64,000 nucleotides of DNA from assembly GCF_021155775.2 (NCBI RefSeq), contig NC_060238.1, positions 22,102,470-22,166,469 of the forward strand, given 5' to 3'. Below, one piece after another: positions 23,131 through 34,840 of the stretch; within the stretch, counting starts at the first letter, position 1, and the number at the start of each line of letters is the position of its first letter. The stretch is from Neodiprion pinetum (taxonomy: Eukaryota; Arthropoda; Insecta; Hymenoptera; Diprionidae). The notes beneath the pieces are model-generated. The model ran no database searches, was not told the DNA's origin, and saw only the letters and a program-made list of their open reading frames with translations. Both the position numbers and the translations under genes were made by a program.

Positions 23131-23250
23131 TAGTCGAGTGATCGAGTGATCCAGTGGTCCCGTGATCCAGTGATGGAGTAACCTAGTGTCCGAGTGACGA
23201 TCGATCCAGCGATTGAGTGGTTGAGAGGTCGAGTGGTCCAGTGATCGAGT
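23131..23250. repeat. GATC-rich tandem array, right
   Basis: Same GATCSAGTG-type degenerate tandem repeat as 21238-21349 and in the same orientation. It ends directly at the first base of MITE copy 2 (GATCGAGT|CAGGGTGG). Confidence 0.85.
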
Positions 23251-23621
23251 CAGGGTGGCGATAGATCGGGAATACCAGGAAAATCGGAAACAGTCAGCGA
23301 ATTATTATGGAACATACGGAAAAACGTACGTTTTTTCTTTTTTTTTTTGGTTCGTTTTCAAACTTCAGCTGTGCTTCGTAAATTCAATCAAGCTTACGTT
23401 CGGAAACGGTATCGTTCAATTTCCAAGTATTCATGTGAAACGAAGCAATAGTATGTTTTTTAAATCTAATTTTAAATATTCGAGGTGAACAACTTATGCA
23501 GCTTTCGGTCCTAAAAGCTGCCCAACATGACCTAATTTTCGTAGGTAAACCTTAAGGAATCCTGCATTTTTTTACCGTAAAATTCCGGGAGTCTAATGTT
23601 TGCAAAATTGTCGCTACCCTG
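23251..23621. mobile_element. MITE copy 2 (CAGGGTGGCGATAGA ... CGCTACCCTG)
   Basis: A 371 bp element in the same orientation as copy 1. Its terminal inverted repeats are better preserved: CAGGGTGGCGA at the left and the complement of CAGGGTAGCGA at the right. The copies are diverged along their whole length, with GTGAAACGAAGCAATA conserved. No coding frame is present. Confidence 0.82.
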
Positions 23622-23780
23622 CTATTCGCACGTAAATTGATCAAGGGAATCGGATGCGCTTTTTGCGGCGTGGACTTAATACCACGTGGTTCTAAGTTTT
23701 GGCCGAAAACTGTAAGTACGTGGACTAACTTTTTCTGTGACACTAGTGGTCTTGTTTCTATATGGTACATGTTTGTGATG

Positions 23781-23907
23781 GGTGCTTTCCATTTATTAAC
23801 TCAAATTGACTTATGTCGCTATTCCCGGTGTAACCGGCCAATCTGGGCAGAGGAATACACCAGAAATAGTGACACAAGTCGACTTGAGTCAGTAAATGGA
23901 AAGCACC
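23781..23907. repeat. Hairpin-forming inverted repeat, 43 bp arms
   Basis: Arm 23781-23823 (GGTGCTTTCCATTTATTAAC...) pairs with 23865-23907 (...AGTAAATGGAAAGCACC) with about six mismatches over 43 bases. The loop is 41 bases. The mismatches are largely transitions that keep G:U pairing in one strand's RNA. A 139-codon frame (23637-24056) spans it but looks like no known protein. Confidence 0.75.
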
Positions 23908-25549
23908 CGATATTGGACAAAAGTGTCATGATTCTCTACACAAAAATACCACTCGACGTCACTGAAGTGAATGAGCCCATTTCCTTCTTGCATTCAAATA
24001 CTCGAGCTTATACATATGGAGGTAGCATCCGAATTTTCGAATGCGTGACCAGCTAAGGGTAATATCAGTATACTCTGTCTCTCATGTTCTGCACCATGAT
24101 TGGTGGCCTCATCGAACGGGCGTAGGCTCATAAAATCACAGCGCATAGCGAGAGATACAAAGTGTACTCACCTAATCACGCCTCCACATTGTAAAGTAAT
24201 GTTGAATAATACCTTGGGCTTCCGGTTAACTTGTTTTCGGTCCGAAACATGACGTATCATTTCATGCGATGTTTTACAGTAACTGAAATTAATACAACTC
24301 TACCTATTTCTGTGCATTGATAGTGTCATTTTGTGTATCGGTCATAGAACTTTGGTGATTGTTTTCAGTCCCGAATTTCCGTAATAACCGTTGGTTGTAT
24401 GTTAATAGGAAAAGATTGTCACATAAAAAAAATGTGTGCAGTTCACACATGGTAAAAGTGAAACCTTTAGAAACTAAACTGCGAGAGAATGAGGAAAATG
24501 CAGTATCAGGAGTGGATTAATTATAGGGTTTATTTATTATATTTAATATTGGTACCAGGTTTAAAAGTTATTTTACATTTCATTATTCCGACTCCATGTT
24601 TTTAATTTTAATAAATGACACGAATGGCTTATGGTAACTAAAATATGAAATAAATGCATTGGTTTGGATTTGATGAATATATCGTTGAAATGCAGCGTCA
24701 ATTACTGTTTTCGATCTTGTTCGTTATATTTCGTTATATCGATAGTCGTTTCATTTTATTTCATCGAGTTTCAAATCACTCTCGTTCTGAAGAAGTTTTC
24801 ACTTCAAAAATAAAAGTTCTTTCTCGTGGTCAATCAAGGGTGCGTTCAAAAATTAGCTCCGAGTGCTGTCAACAATCTTTCATCTCTTTTGCGCTGTCGT
24901 GTTCGTGATTAGCTCCACATTCGTCCTTGGGAGTTTTAATTCTACCAGCTAGTTTCGGAACGCACGCCAAGTTACTGCTCCAATCGTAAATCGAACAATA
25001 CAATTGGTTAAAATAATTGTTTTTCACGTAAAAAAATCTCAACACAATATTCCGAATATCACTTTTCAGCTTTTTTATTGTCCGTAAACTTGATAGTCCA
25101 AAGTTCTAAAGTTGGTTACGAACGGAACTTACAAATTTTCCCGCCATGCGGTGAAAGCGTTTCTTTTGAATCTCACGTACTCTATGCCCGCGTAGTGTCG
25201 CAAAGTGACACGTGGGCGTTGCTGTGCACCGTGATAGTACAGCTGATCGCGAGAGTTTAGTTGGTAAATTGTTTTGAGGTATAAAATAAGCCATAATATC
25301 GCGGCCGTTGCGAACAATTTCATGTTTGAACGGTGTTTTTGTTTTATTTGATCGAAAGTCAACGCTACCGGTATTTTTTTCCGCATTTCTTCATAAACTG
25401 CGCTACACTACACATATTATCATCCGGTTGGCAATTGTTTCTGCGCATTTGATTTTGCTTTCCTCCCTTCTGCCCGTTAATCTTGCTTTTGAAAATATCA
25501 TCAATTTGACAGTTGCTTCGTGTCAAGTGTCAAGGAGACGCCTGCAGCC
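23908..25549. other. No gene recognised; SNX6 promoter side
   Basis: Moderately AT-rich unique sequence. A small hairpin ATGTGTGCAGTTCACACAT lies near 24431. The last 350 bp contain GACACGTGGGCG at 25206-25217 (an E-box) and precede the SNX6 start, so they probably include its promoter and 5' UTR. Confidence 0.4.
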
Positions 25550-28500
25550 ATGATGGTAGGTGGTACCTGTTATCACTAGGATTGTTTTTCAACCGGTCTG
25601 TCATATGACCGTCATTTTATGACACAAATTAATCATCCGATTCAGGATTAGCAAAGTACAAGTCGTTTTTAATTCAGATTTATCGTTGAAACAATATGTT
25701 CTTCAACTTGTTCCAGGATGGAATATGCGATTCGAATGATATATTGAACAGCGCGCCTCCGAAGAAGGTAGCTTTTCTCACACACTTTATACTTTCAATA
25801 ACATTTCTTTACTATTCTATTTCGTATCTCGATTCTGTCTTCTTTCGTTCCATTGTCTTCGAATCCACTTTCAATAGTCTCGATTCAAATTATTCATCAA
25901 AACTTTCCTACAGACTATTCACGCCGACACAATCGACTTGTCGGACAAATCTTTGCAAGTCGATATATCAGACGCGCTCAGCGAAAAGGATAAGGTGAAG
26001 TTTACGGTTCATACCAAAACAACCTTGCCGGAGTTTCAGAAGCCTGAATTTCTCGTCGTCAGGCAACACGAGGAATTTGTCTGGCTTCACGATCGATTTG
26101 AGGAGAACGAAGAATATGCCGGATATATTGTGAGTTTTCTGGAATTGTCTCTTGATGGTTTTTTCCCAGGCTTTGAAGATTGTTTAGAAGCGCTAATTTC
26201 GCACGAATGGCTTGACTATCATTTCCATTGCATTGTTTCGCCGTATAGATTCCACCTGTGCCACCGAGGCCTGATTTTGATGCTTCGAGAGAAAAGCTAC
26301 AAAAACTTGGAGAAGGAGAGGGTACTATGACTAGGGAAGAATTTACCAAAATGAAGCAAGAGCTCGAGGCGTAAGTCACTGTGTTTAGTTCACCGCGAAA
26401 TTGTCGCAGTTGTGAAATATCGTTCAACTTTGAAATAATCTTTGCAATGGCTAGATTATTATTTTCTCTTATCAATTCGTGCATCAGATCTAATATGTAT
26501 AAATATCAACATCACTTGATATCGTTTTATAGCGAGTATCTTGCGACGTTTAAAAAAACTGTTGCGATGCACGAAATGTTCCTTACTCGGCTGGCGCATC
26601 ATCCTGTATTTCGAAACGATCATAATTTGAGAGTATTTCTGGAGTATGATCAGGATCTATGCGTGAGAGGTACGAATATTGGTATCTTAGTCAGAGTCGA
26701 TAAATTGATGGTTGGTTGCAATTATCTATAATTGAACTTTTATCGTTTAGGGAAAAATAAGATGGAGATGTTTGGCGGATTGGTGAAATCATTTTCCAAA
26801 ACTACGGACGAATATTATTTATCCGCTACCGTTAAAGATGTTAACGATTTCTTTGATCAGGAGATGACGTTCCTTCAACAATATCATCAAAATTTAAAAG
26901 AATCTACAGGCAGAGCCGATCGTCAGACGGTTAAACACAAGGATGTTGCAGATTCGTACATAAAAATATCCACCAATCTTCTGCAGCTCGCTACGACAGA
27001 TAATGGCAAATTAGAAAGGTTTCTCACCAAGATTGCTGAAACTCTTGAAAAACTTAGGGTAATTTCTAGCGTCGATCTTTCCCTCTCGGTCTTTAATTCA
27101 ACGGATGTCGTTTCTGACGTGTTTGTTACATTTTCAGAAAGTCGAAGGCAGGGTCGCGTCTGATGAAGATTTAAAACTATCCGACACTCTGAGATATTAC
27201 ATGAGAGATACTGCTGCTGCGAAACGGTTGTTATTTAGGAGACTGAAAGCTCTTCATGCTTACGAAACTGCGAATCGTACCCTGGAAAAAGCTCGCGCTA
27301 AAAATAAAGATGTTCATGCCGTAAGTAATGGAATCCATAGTATTACCCCTTGGTTAATTATCATCGATCGCTTATTCGGTTTTTGCTCTATTGGTAAACC
27401 ACGTTTATTCCTTTATCAATAAAATTTTTCGATTAGGCCACATCTCAGATCAAATGTTAATTGATAATGAAATACAGGGTTATAATTGATTGGAATGTAA
27501 CTTGTGAACAGTTTTGATTGTATAGAGTAATGAGAACAAATCAATTTTTTTTTTTTTTCTTTCTCTTTTTTCACCGCCGCAAAGCTATTTCGCTTGACTA
27601 CGGATGGTTCCCGATGTTTCCACGGTTGTCTTTTTTCGCGCTTCAAAAATCATTGCGCTACATCTAATTTGTTACGAGAATTTATTAACTTGATCCCGTT
27701 TTTTTTTCCCTGTTTTCTGTTGTTTTTTTTTTCACGAGGCAAAAACTAATAATGACGTTAATTTTTTTGACAAAATTGAAATTTTAAAAATTGATCATCT
27801 TAATTTTTCTTGCTCCTAAAAGGCACTGGAAGTTGCAGAGGTGTGTCCCCATTTCTATATACCATTTAATATGTACATATTGTTACGATATGTCATTCGT
27901 GTTTAGAGTGTTTATCGTATGGTAATTACATTCTTGTAAGAAGAAATTTGTTTCTCATTTTTTCTTCTCTTTTACCGACAATCGTCGAGGATATATAATA
28001 TTCTAAATTAATTTTCTTCTATATTTGCATAGAAAAAATAAAAACCAATTATAGTTCCTCGACGATAGTTTATTCTCAGTATCTTTTTCCAAGGGTTTGA
28101 ACATTTCTCGAAAAGCATGACTGTTTAGTTTCACGACGATATAAGAGCAATCGCTAGAAACCTTTCGTGTGAAACATTAAGCCTTTTCAATAAAATTTTT
28201 GTAAACGAGAGTAATCTATCCTAAAGGATAAGGTATATACCAGAAAAAAAAAAAAAAATTTCCACTTGAAATGTGTTAGTGTGTAATTGTTGTCCGGATT
28301 TAATATTGTATTTATTGACGTATAACAAAATGATTCTATCCATCGCGAAGGCGGAACAATCTCAGACCGAGGCGTGCGAGAAGTTTGAACAAATGTCGGA
28401 AAAAGGAAAAGAAGGTATTAACTAAGAAACTGCTTTTTTAAATGGATATTTCGCAACGTTCAATTCAATGCGAATGAATCAATACAATCTTCATTTCAGA

Positions 28501-28718
28501 ACTTACGGATTTTAAGACCAGGCGAGTGGCCGCGTTTAAAAAGAATCTTATCGAGTTAACCGAGCTTGAAATCAAACACGCCAAAGTACGTACAACGATT
28601 GTTCATTCATATTATCCCTTAAATCGCCGTAAGCTAACTCGCATTAATAAAACGTATTTCAATCCAGGCTCATGCCGAATTACTCAAGAAGTGTTTGGCT
28701 AATTTGCGAGAAGAGTGA
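25550..28718 (+). CDS. Snx6: Sorting nexin 6 (SNX5/SNX6 SNX-BAR protein)
   Basis: Ten exons join in phase: 25550-25555, 25717-25767, 25914-26129, 26249-26370, 26533-26669, 26751-27058, 27138-27320, 28351-28414, 28500-28585 and 28668-28718. They encode 407 aa (human SNX6, 406). The first exon is only ATGATG before gtaggt, matching the MM start of human SNX6. A PX domain spans about residues 25-170 (LQVDISDALSEKDKVKFTVH, VVRQHEEFVWLHDRF, AGYIIPPVPPRPDFDASREK). An SNX-BAR coiled-coil domain follows (EYLATFKKTVAMHEMFL, VSDEDLKLSDTLRYYMRD-like, FKTRRVAAFKKNLIELTELE). SNX5/6 pair with SNX1/2 in the ESCPE-1/retromer-linked coat that tubulates endosomes and returns cargo to the Golgi. The exon 8 acceptor (catcgcgaag) is weak. 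The intron before it is over 1 kb and holds a candidate 18 bp microexon. Insects usually have one SNX5/6 gene, so Snx6 is used by analogy. Confidence 0.94.
27823..27840 (+). other. Candidate 18 bp microexon of SNX6 (ALEVAE)
   Basis: GCACTGGAAGTTGCAGAG is preceded by a strong pyrimidine tract and ctcctaaaag and followed by gtgtgt. Both sides are phase 0, so inclusion between exons 7 and 8 would add six residues, A-L-E-V-A-E, to the BAR helix without a frame change. Human SNX6 has no insertion at this point, so it would be optional. Confidence 0.35.
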
Positions 28719-28785
28719 CACGATCGATTGAAGTAATCGGGGGTAATCGATTAACGCTAACGTATAACGACAACAACATTCTACG

Positions 28786-28791
28786 AATAAA
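28786..28791 (+). terminator. AATAAA poly-A signal after SNX6
   Basis: AATAAA lies 68 bp past the SNX6 stop codon, the first canonical signal downstream. Other AATAAA-like sites follow in the A-rich sequence, so longer 3' ends are possible. Confidence 0.55.
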
Positions 28792-29300
28792 CGATATACG
28801 AGAAAACGGGGAAGAGAACGAGTAAAAGTGAATAATAAAAAAAAGAATGAAAAAAAAAACAAAAAAAAAAAAACCAACAACAAAGTGAAAAATGCAAAAA
28901 ATAATTACGATATATACATACATACATTATGATTAATAGTTGTGTAAAATATATTTTTTGTTATCACAATAGATTTAGCAGGATATAATATCTAATAATA
29001 ATAATAATGATAATATTATTATCGATAATAAACGTTAAACGTTATGTCTCAAACGAGAAAAAGGCTGCGAAGGGTCTTTGGCTTTGGCTTTGGCTTTGGC
29101 TTCTATACAATATACATATTACATCGATGTAATTTCGGCGCTCTTCGCTCTCCGACTTTGCACGAGTAATTCGTTGATCTCTGATCTCTGATCCTTATCG
29201 TTATTGTTAGCGAGGTTTATAATATGCTGTATAGCTAAGTTAGGGGTTCTTCGCCTACTCTGTGATTCAAAGTTTGCTCATTTTAAACTTATTGTTATTA

Positions 29301-29350
29301 CCACCACCACCACCACCACCACCACCACCACCACCACCACCACCACCACC
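29301..29350. repeat. (CCA)n trinucleotide microsatellite
   Basis: About 17 uninterrupted CCA units. The plus frame reads poly-Thr, but nothing around it is coding. Confidence 0.95.
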
Positions 29351-29470
29351 GTAACTACAACGACAACCATCGATACTATGTACAACAAATTATACAATCA
29401 ACGGTTTATTATCATTCCACTGGTTAATTATACTTACCGCATAATTATCGCGCGTGAAAGGAATTATTGA

Positions 29471-29504
<34 letters not shown>

Positions 29505-29548
29505 ACACGTATTCGCACCACCTGTATAATATGTATACATAATATATA

Positions 29549-29579
<31 letters not shown>

Positions 29580-29783
29580 CATAGATTTAATAACTACTGC
29601 CTTACATCGAAATTAATTTCAATCGTTTATTTCATTTCCGTAATCAATTTTCGCACCATCCGCGATCCGTTTGTACACTTTATACATATATTTATATGCA
29701 TATTATAGATATATATATATATTTTTTTTTTCTCCGTCTATTCAAAAACGCGTTAATTTTCGGTTTATATATAATACGTGGGT

Positions 29784-29809
29784 GGGGGGGGGGGGGGGGG
29801 GGGGGGGGG
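29784..29809. repeat. Poly-G tract, G26
   Basis: Twenty-six consecutive G, one of four long poly-G runs on this strand (others at 45735-45753, 47835-47854 and 63729-63751). Confidence 0.9.
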
Positions 29810-30217
29810 TGTTAGAAACGGAACAGGGAGAAAATAAAATAGCAACAGATATCTTGATACATAGATTTTATTATTCAGATGTTACAGTTCTGTCTCATGT
29901 TATTATTTAGCGATACGGCGTAAAAGTTTGTAGTTTAAAAAAAAAAAAAAAAACGTAACGAAGCTAAATTCATCGAACGATAATTATCGAGTTATCGTTA
30001 TTCGCGTTTGTCAAACGATTGATAAATTTTTGGTGACAGTCTTGCAGTTGTCAGTGCCAAATTGAATAGGTATACCTTACCTATATACATAGGCATCTAT
30101 ATTTATATTAAATACACATATATTCTACTGTTGCAACACAAAACACACACACACAAACACACATTGTAGGTACATATCATATATTTGCGTTGTATTTAAA
30201 CTGTATTGTTGAATCAC

Positions 30218-30256
<39 letters not shown>

Positions 30257-32745
30257 TTCTTTTTCGTGCATTTTTTTTTTTTGTATTCTTCAACACTTCG
30301 TTACTTACCGTTTATTATAGACGTACACGCATAGAAACACACGCGCGCGTATGTGCATATATATATATATATAATAATTGTAAACATTTTTAATTAACAT
30401 TCAGAGTATAAATTATTAACGAAGAATAATCGATTTTGGGAAAATTATGCGTGTTTTTTTTCTCTGACCGCGGTAACGATAAAAGCGGGTGTGAAGTGTG
30501 TTATAAATATATATATATATGTATATATATTTTTTTTTTCTTCCTTCAACTTCTCGGATTTACGTAAGGAAAATAAAAAACTTGACCTACCTTATGCTAC
30601 GGTCTTCGATATAAATGCCACTGACCCTGTCGCAGTTAATATTGAATTTGTCATTATAGTTTCGTATAGAATTAAGGCAATTTTTATTGTATATTATTAC
30701 ATACAATGCGCAAATAAATATAAATATTATACAAACGATGAATTGTCGTCGTGGTGTTTCTTACCTGTTGGTTTTTTTTTTTAAATACGCGGTAGAATTT
30801 TTGTTTCTATAAACAATAAAAGACATACAACGGCGCTGATTTTCTTTTTCTTTTCGTTTATCTTTATCGCACGCGCTTACGCGTTGTTATCGACGATGAA
30901 GCGAACGAAATATTTGTTTACTCGAAGAGGAGTAAGATATTTTTTTGTTTTTTTCTTTTTTCTTTTCTCCTTCTCATCGCGCGTCATCGGGCTCGAGGGA
31001 TTAATTAATTGCGGGATCGAAGCAAATAACGGGTATCTTCGAAACGATATTGCAATAGGCAAAGAAATTCATCGTGATTATACTATTTTTCGTATTTTTT
31101 ATTGAATTAAATCAATATACCTTCTATAATACATGATTGCAGACATATATTGAGAAATGTTCGAGTTGCAAGTTATTGTTATTAGACTTCTTTTCCTTGT
31201 TTTTTTTTTTTTTCTTTTCCTCTACTTCCTCAAATTTTCTTCTTGTTTATTTGTTTCGTTTTTCTTTAGAATTAATTCGAAATTACATAATATAATTGTA
31301 TTGTAATTAATTATTATTTTACCTTAATTTATGCATGTATGTATACACATAATTTCCATATATACATGTATATATACATGTATATGTGTGTGTGTGTGTG
31401 TGTATACTATATAGTTATAACCGGACCTAGATTAATAATAACAGTATTAATTATCATATAATGACGATGGTGATCAGGTAATGATGACGTTAATAATATC
31501 GCGTTTAATTTAATATTATAATTATAATTACATTCTATGAAACAATTTTCCCTAAATCAATTGAGATGAAAAAAATATTCCCAGATTCTTGCCATTTTGC
31601 TATATATATATATATAGATTTTCTTCCGTTCAAATTCTCAATTTTAATCGTACCTTTTGATATAAATGTTTTTTCCTTTTTTTTTTTTCTGTGCTCTTTC
31701 AACACTGAGAATGAACAAAGAGCTGTCATTAAAGAAGAAAGAAAGAGAAAAAAAAATCGATGAAACAAAATACTAAAATTGAAACGTTATCCCAATTCCC
31801 TAAATAATTTACATCAACTAACGGTAATTATACAATATTATATCTTAATATAACAATAATTATTGTTTAATCGCGTCGATCCGTGCGATTAAGCGCGATA
31901 CGTGTATATATATATATATGTATATATATGTATAATAATAATAATAATAATAATATGTTATAATCTAATATAATATTTTTTAAATGCGCAATAATACGCA
32001 ATGTTATAAATTTGGAAATATATATATATATATGTATATGCATGTATACACACTTGTCGATGCTGCCTGCAGACGTGTATATACATATTATAACGTAATT
32101 ATTTATTAGAAAACAAAATGAATTCATTATTATATAGACAGGTGTGACAGCGATTGGAAAAACAATATAATATATATTTTTTCTTTTTTTCTAGTGTGTC
32201 TCTCGGAGTATAAAATTATAATTTTAACCACTAGCTTTGTCAGCTTTGTCCAATATCAGATTGAATTGAAAAAGTATTATACCGCACGCGTATTTTGCAT
32301 GTGTGTATGCTGATTTTAATGAAACTGAAGTAGGATCGCACGGGAGAGAAAATTTTTACATACACGTAAACGGTGATTTATACATATAATAAAAATCGCT
32401 AGCGAAATGGTCCCGTGATTTTCGTATTTTTATATTTTTCTTTTTCTTTTTTCTCTAAATTTTTCATCCCGGTTTTTGTTTTCAACTCTTCTTTTCTTCT
32501 TTTCGCAATTATCCCGCATCGATCGATTAATCAATTACTTCGTTTACAGATCTGTCGCATTATTTGTCGATTCGAGGTGTAAGATTTTCGTACAAAGTAC
32601 TAAAATGAATAAACAAATAGATAAACGTATGAAAAATGAAGGAAATTTGTTTCTTTCTCTCGTGAAATAATGTAAGGGGAACAAGAAATATAACGACAAT
32701 TATCGTTATCGTAATGATAATTGTGATAAGCAATTCTTTTTTATC

Positions 32746-32755
32746 ACTCTCTCTT

Positions 32756-32785
<30 letters not shown>
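32746..32785. repeat. (CT)n microsatellite
   Basis: CT dinucleotide repeat interrupted twice by TTT, about 40 bp. Confidence 0.9.
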
Positions 32786-32786
<1 letters not shown>

Positions 32787-34788
32787 CCCGAAAACATCTG
32801 CAGGCTACATCATCCGTGTATACATATTTCTATTATACCGATACGATTTATTATTTATTCGTTTATTCGTGTTGTTATAATTTACTCCGCGGGTCCCTGA
32901 AATTTTTTTCTTTGTATTTTTTCTCTTCGTTTTGATGTTTAATTTTTCACGTTAACAAATTCGCGATCTCAATCAGGAGTTTCAAACCTTGCAACACATA
33001 TTAATATAATACAATGTGTATAGTTAATTATTAATTATCATACATGTATTTATAAATTTTTTATTTATTTATTTTTTTTCCCTTCTCGAGGTGACTCTTT
33101 AAAATTCATACGCACACAAACATACGTGTGTAATATAGTATAATCGTACAATCAGCAGCCTACCGATTTTGTTTAATATATTTGTAATATTATTATCATT
33201 ATCATTATCATTATTATTCTTATCATGTAGTTTTTTTTTTTTTTTAATTCTTCAAAAATCTTTTCACACCGCACACACTCTTTCTTTTTTTACTTTCGTA
33301 CTATTTATAGATTTAACGTTTGAGTTTTTTATTATATTATAGGTAAGTAAAATGTCACACGAAATTGGTTTCAAGTAACGTTCGAATCGTAACTCGCGAT
33401 TTATACAATCATTTTTTCCTCTTCATCTTGAACCTATATCCTATTAATATTTCGATTATGAACGTGATGAGAAAATAAAAAAAATTCAACGATTTTAATT
33501 GCTAAACGAGAACGGTTTTTATTTTCCAATTGCATTGTTTCTTGCCGATGTTTATCTGCAACTTTTATCGTTTATCATATTCTTTTCTGTAAAACCGATC
33601 GCATGTCAACGCGTTTAATTTTAATTTTATTTTTTTCCACACAGAAAGTTCCGAAATACACTTTACTCTTTGTTTTTTTTTTTTTTTTTCAAACCCTCAC
33701 TCTCATCTTTCCCACATATTCCCATGCTGCTCGTTATTTTTTCAGATAGTTGCCTGTGTGAGAAGTTTGCGCAAATATTCGAGCCCGATTCAGATTAATC
33801 AATCCGCTTTATTTATTATATCGTACTCTACGATTTTTATTTTACTATTACATTACGTATATATATATATACATGTATGCATGCGTGTATACATAATATA
33901 TATTCATATAATCGAATATGTATGTATATATGAGTAATTACAATACACGAGAGTGACGTTGAATGAATTATCGGCTAAATTGATACAATATAATAATATA
34001 CAGTATACCAGCAGCTTCCGGTCTAATCGGGTTTCACATTATCATAATAACAACAAAAACAACAACAACAACAACAATAATAATAATAATAGTAATAATA
34101 CACCTATATATATGCATACATACACCTACCCGTATGCGTATACTATTATATATGAATTCTTTAAATCGTCTACGTATTTCTCGCAATTATTTATCAATAA
34201 ATCACTTTTTTACATCAATAATAATGATGATGATGATGATGATAAAACTTTTTATGTTATAACGATTATACAGATTCGCTTAAAAGAGATCCGTATACGC
34301 GTATAGTTCTATATGTATAACCGTCGTTATTTGTGATAATTGATTAGAATTAGAACTTCTCACGATTGTTGATGATTGTTTTCATGGTAATGATGACGAC
34401 GATGATTGATGATTGATGATTGATGATGACGATGGTCGTGGTGATTGTTATTATCATAACAATTATCATTATTGTTATTACTATTATTATTATTACTACT
34501 ATTGTTATTAATTATGGTTTAGATAACGCGCGTATAGAAATCATCGAGTTTGCGTTATTATAAGTGATGTTGGTTTTCTTCTTTTTTGTTACACCTCAGA
34601 CAACACACGCAGCTGTATAATAGTATTATATTATATTCATCGAGTATATAATAAGTTCGATTCGATGAACAGGATATTTATAACGCGCATATACGATACT
34701 ACAATTAATGCAGGATAAGAGGGATGATTTTATATGTTGTAAAATTTTTCGAGTCATTTCAACGATCGGATTATTTAATAATACACGT

Positions 34789-34791
34789 ATA

Positions 34792-34838
<47 letters not shown>
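34789..34838. repeat. (TA)n microsatellite
   Basis: About 24 TA units with one TGTA interruption near the left end. Confidence 0.9.

Positions 34839-34840
<2 letters not shown>

Noticed and set aside
23637..24056. 139-codon frame as a protein-coding gene
   Set aside because: It runs across a hairpin inverted repeat and part of a MITE flank and matches no family; composition is not gene-like.
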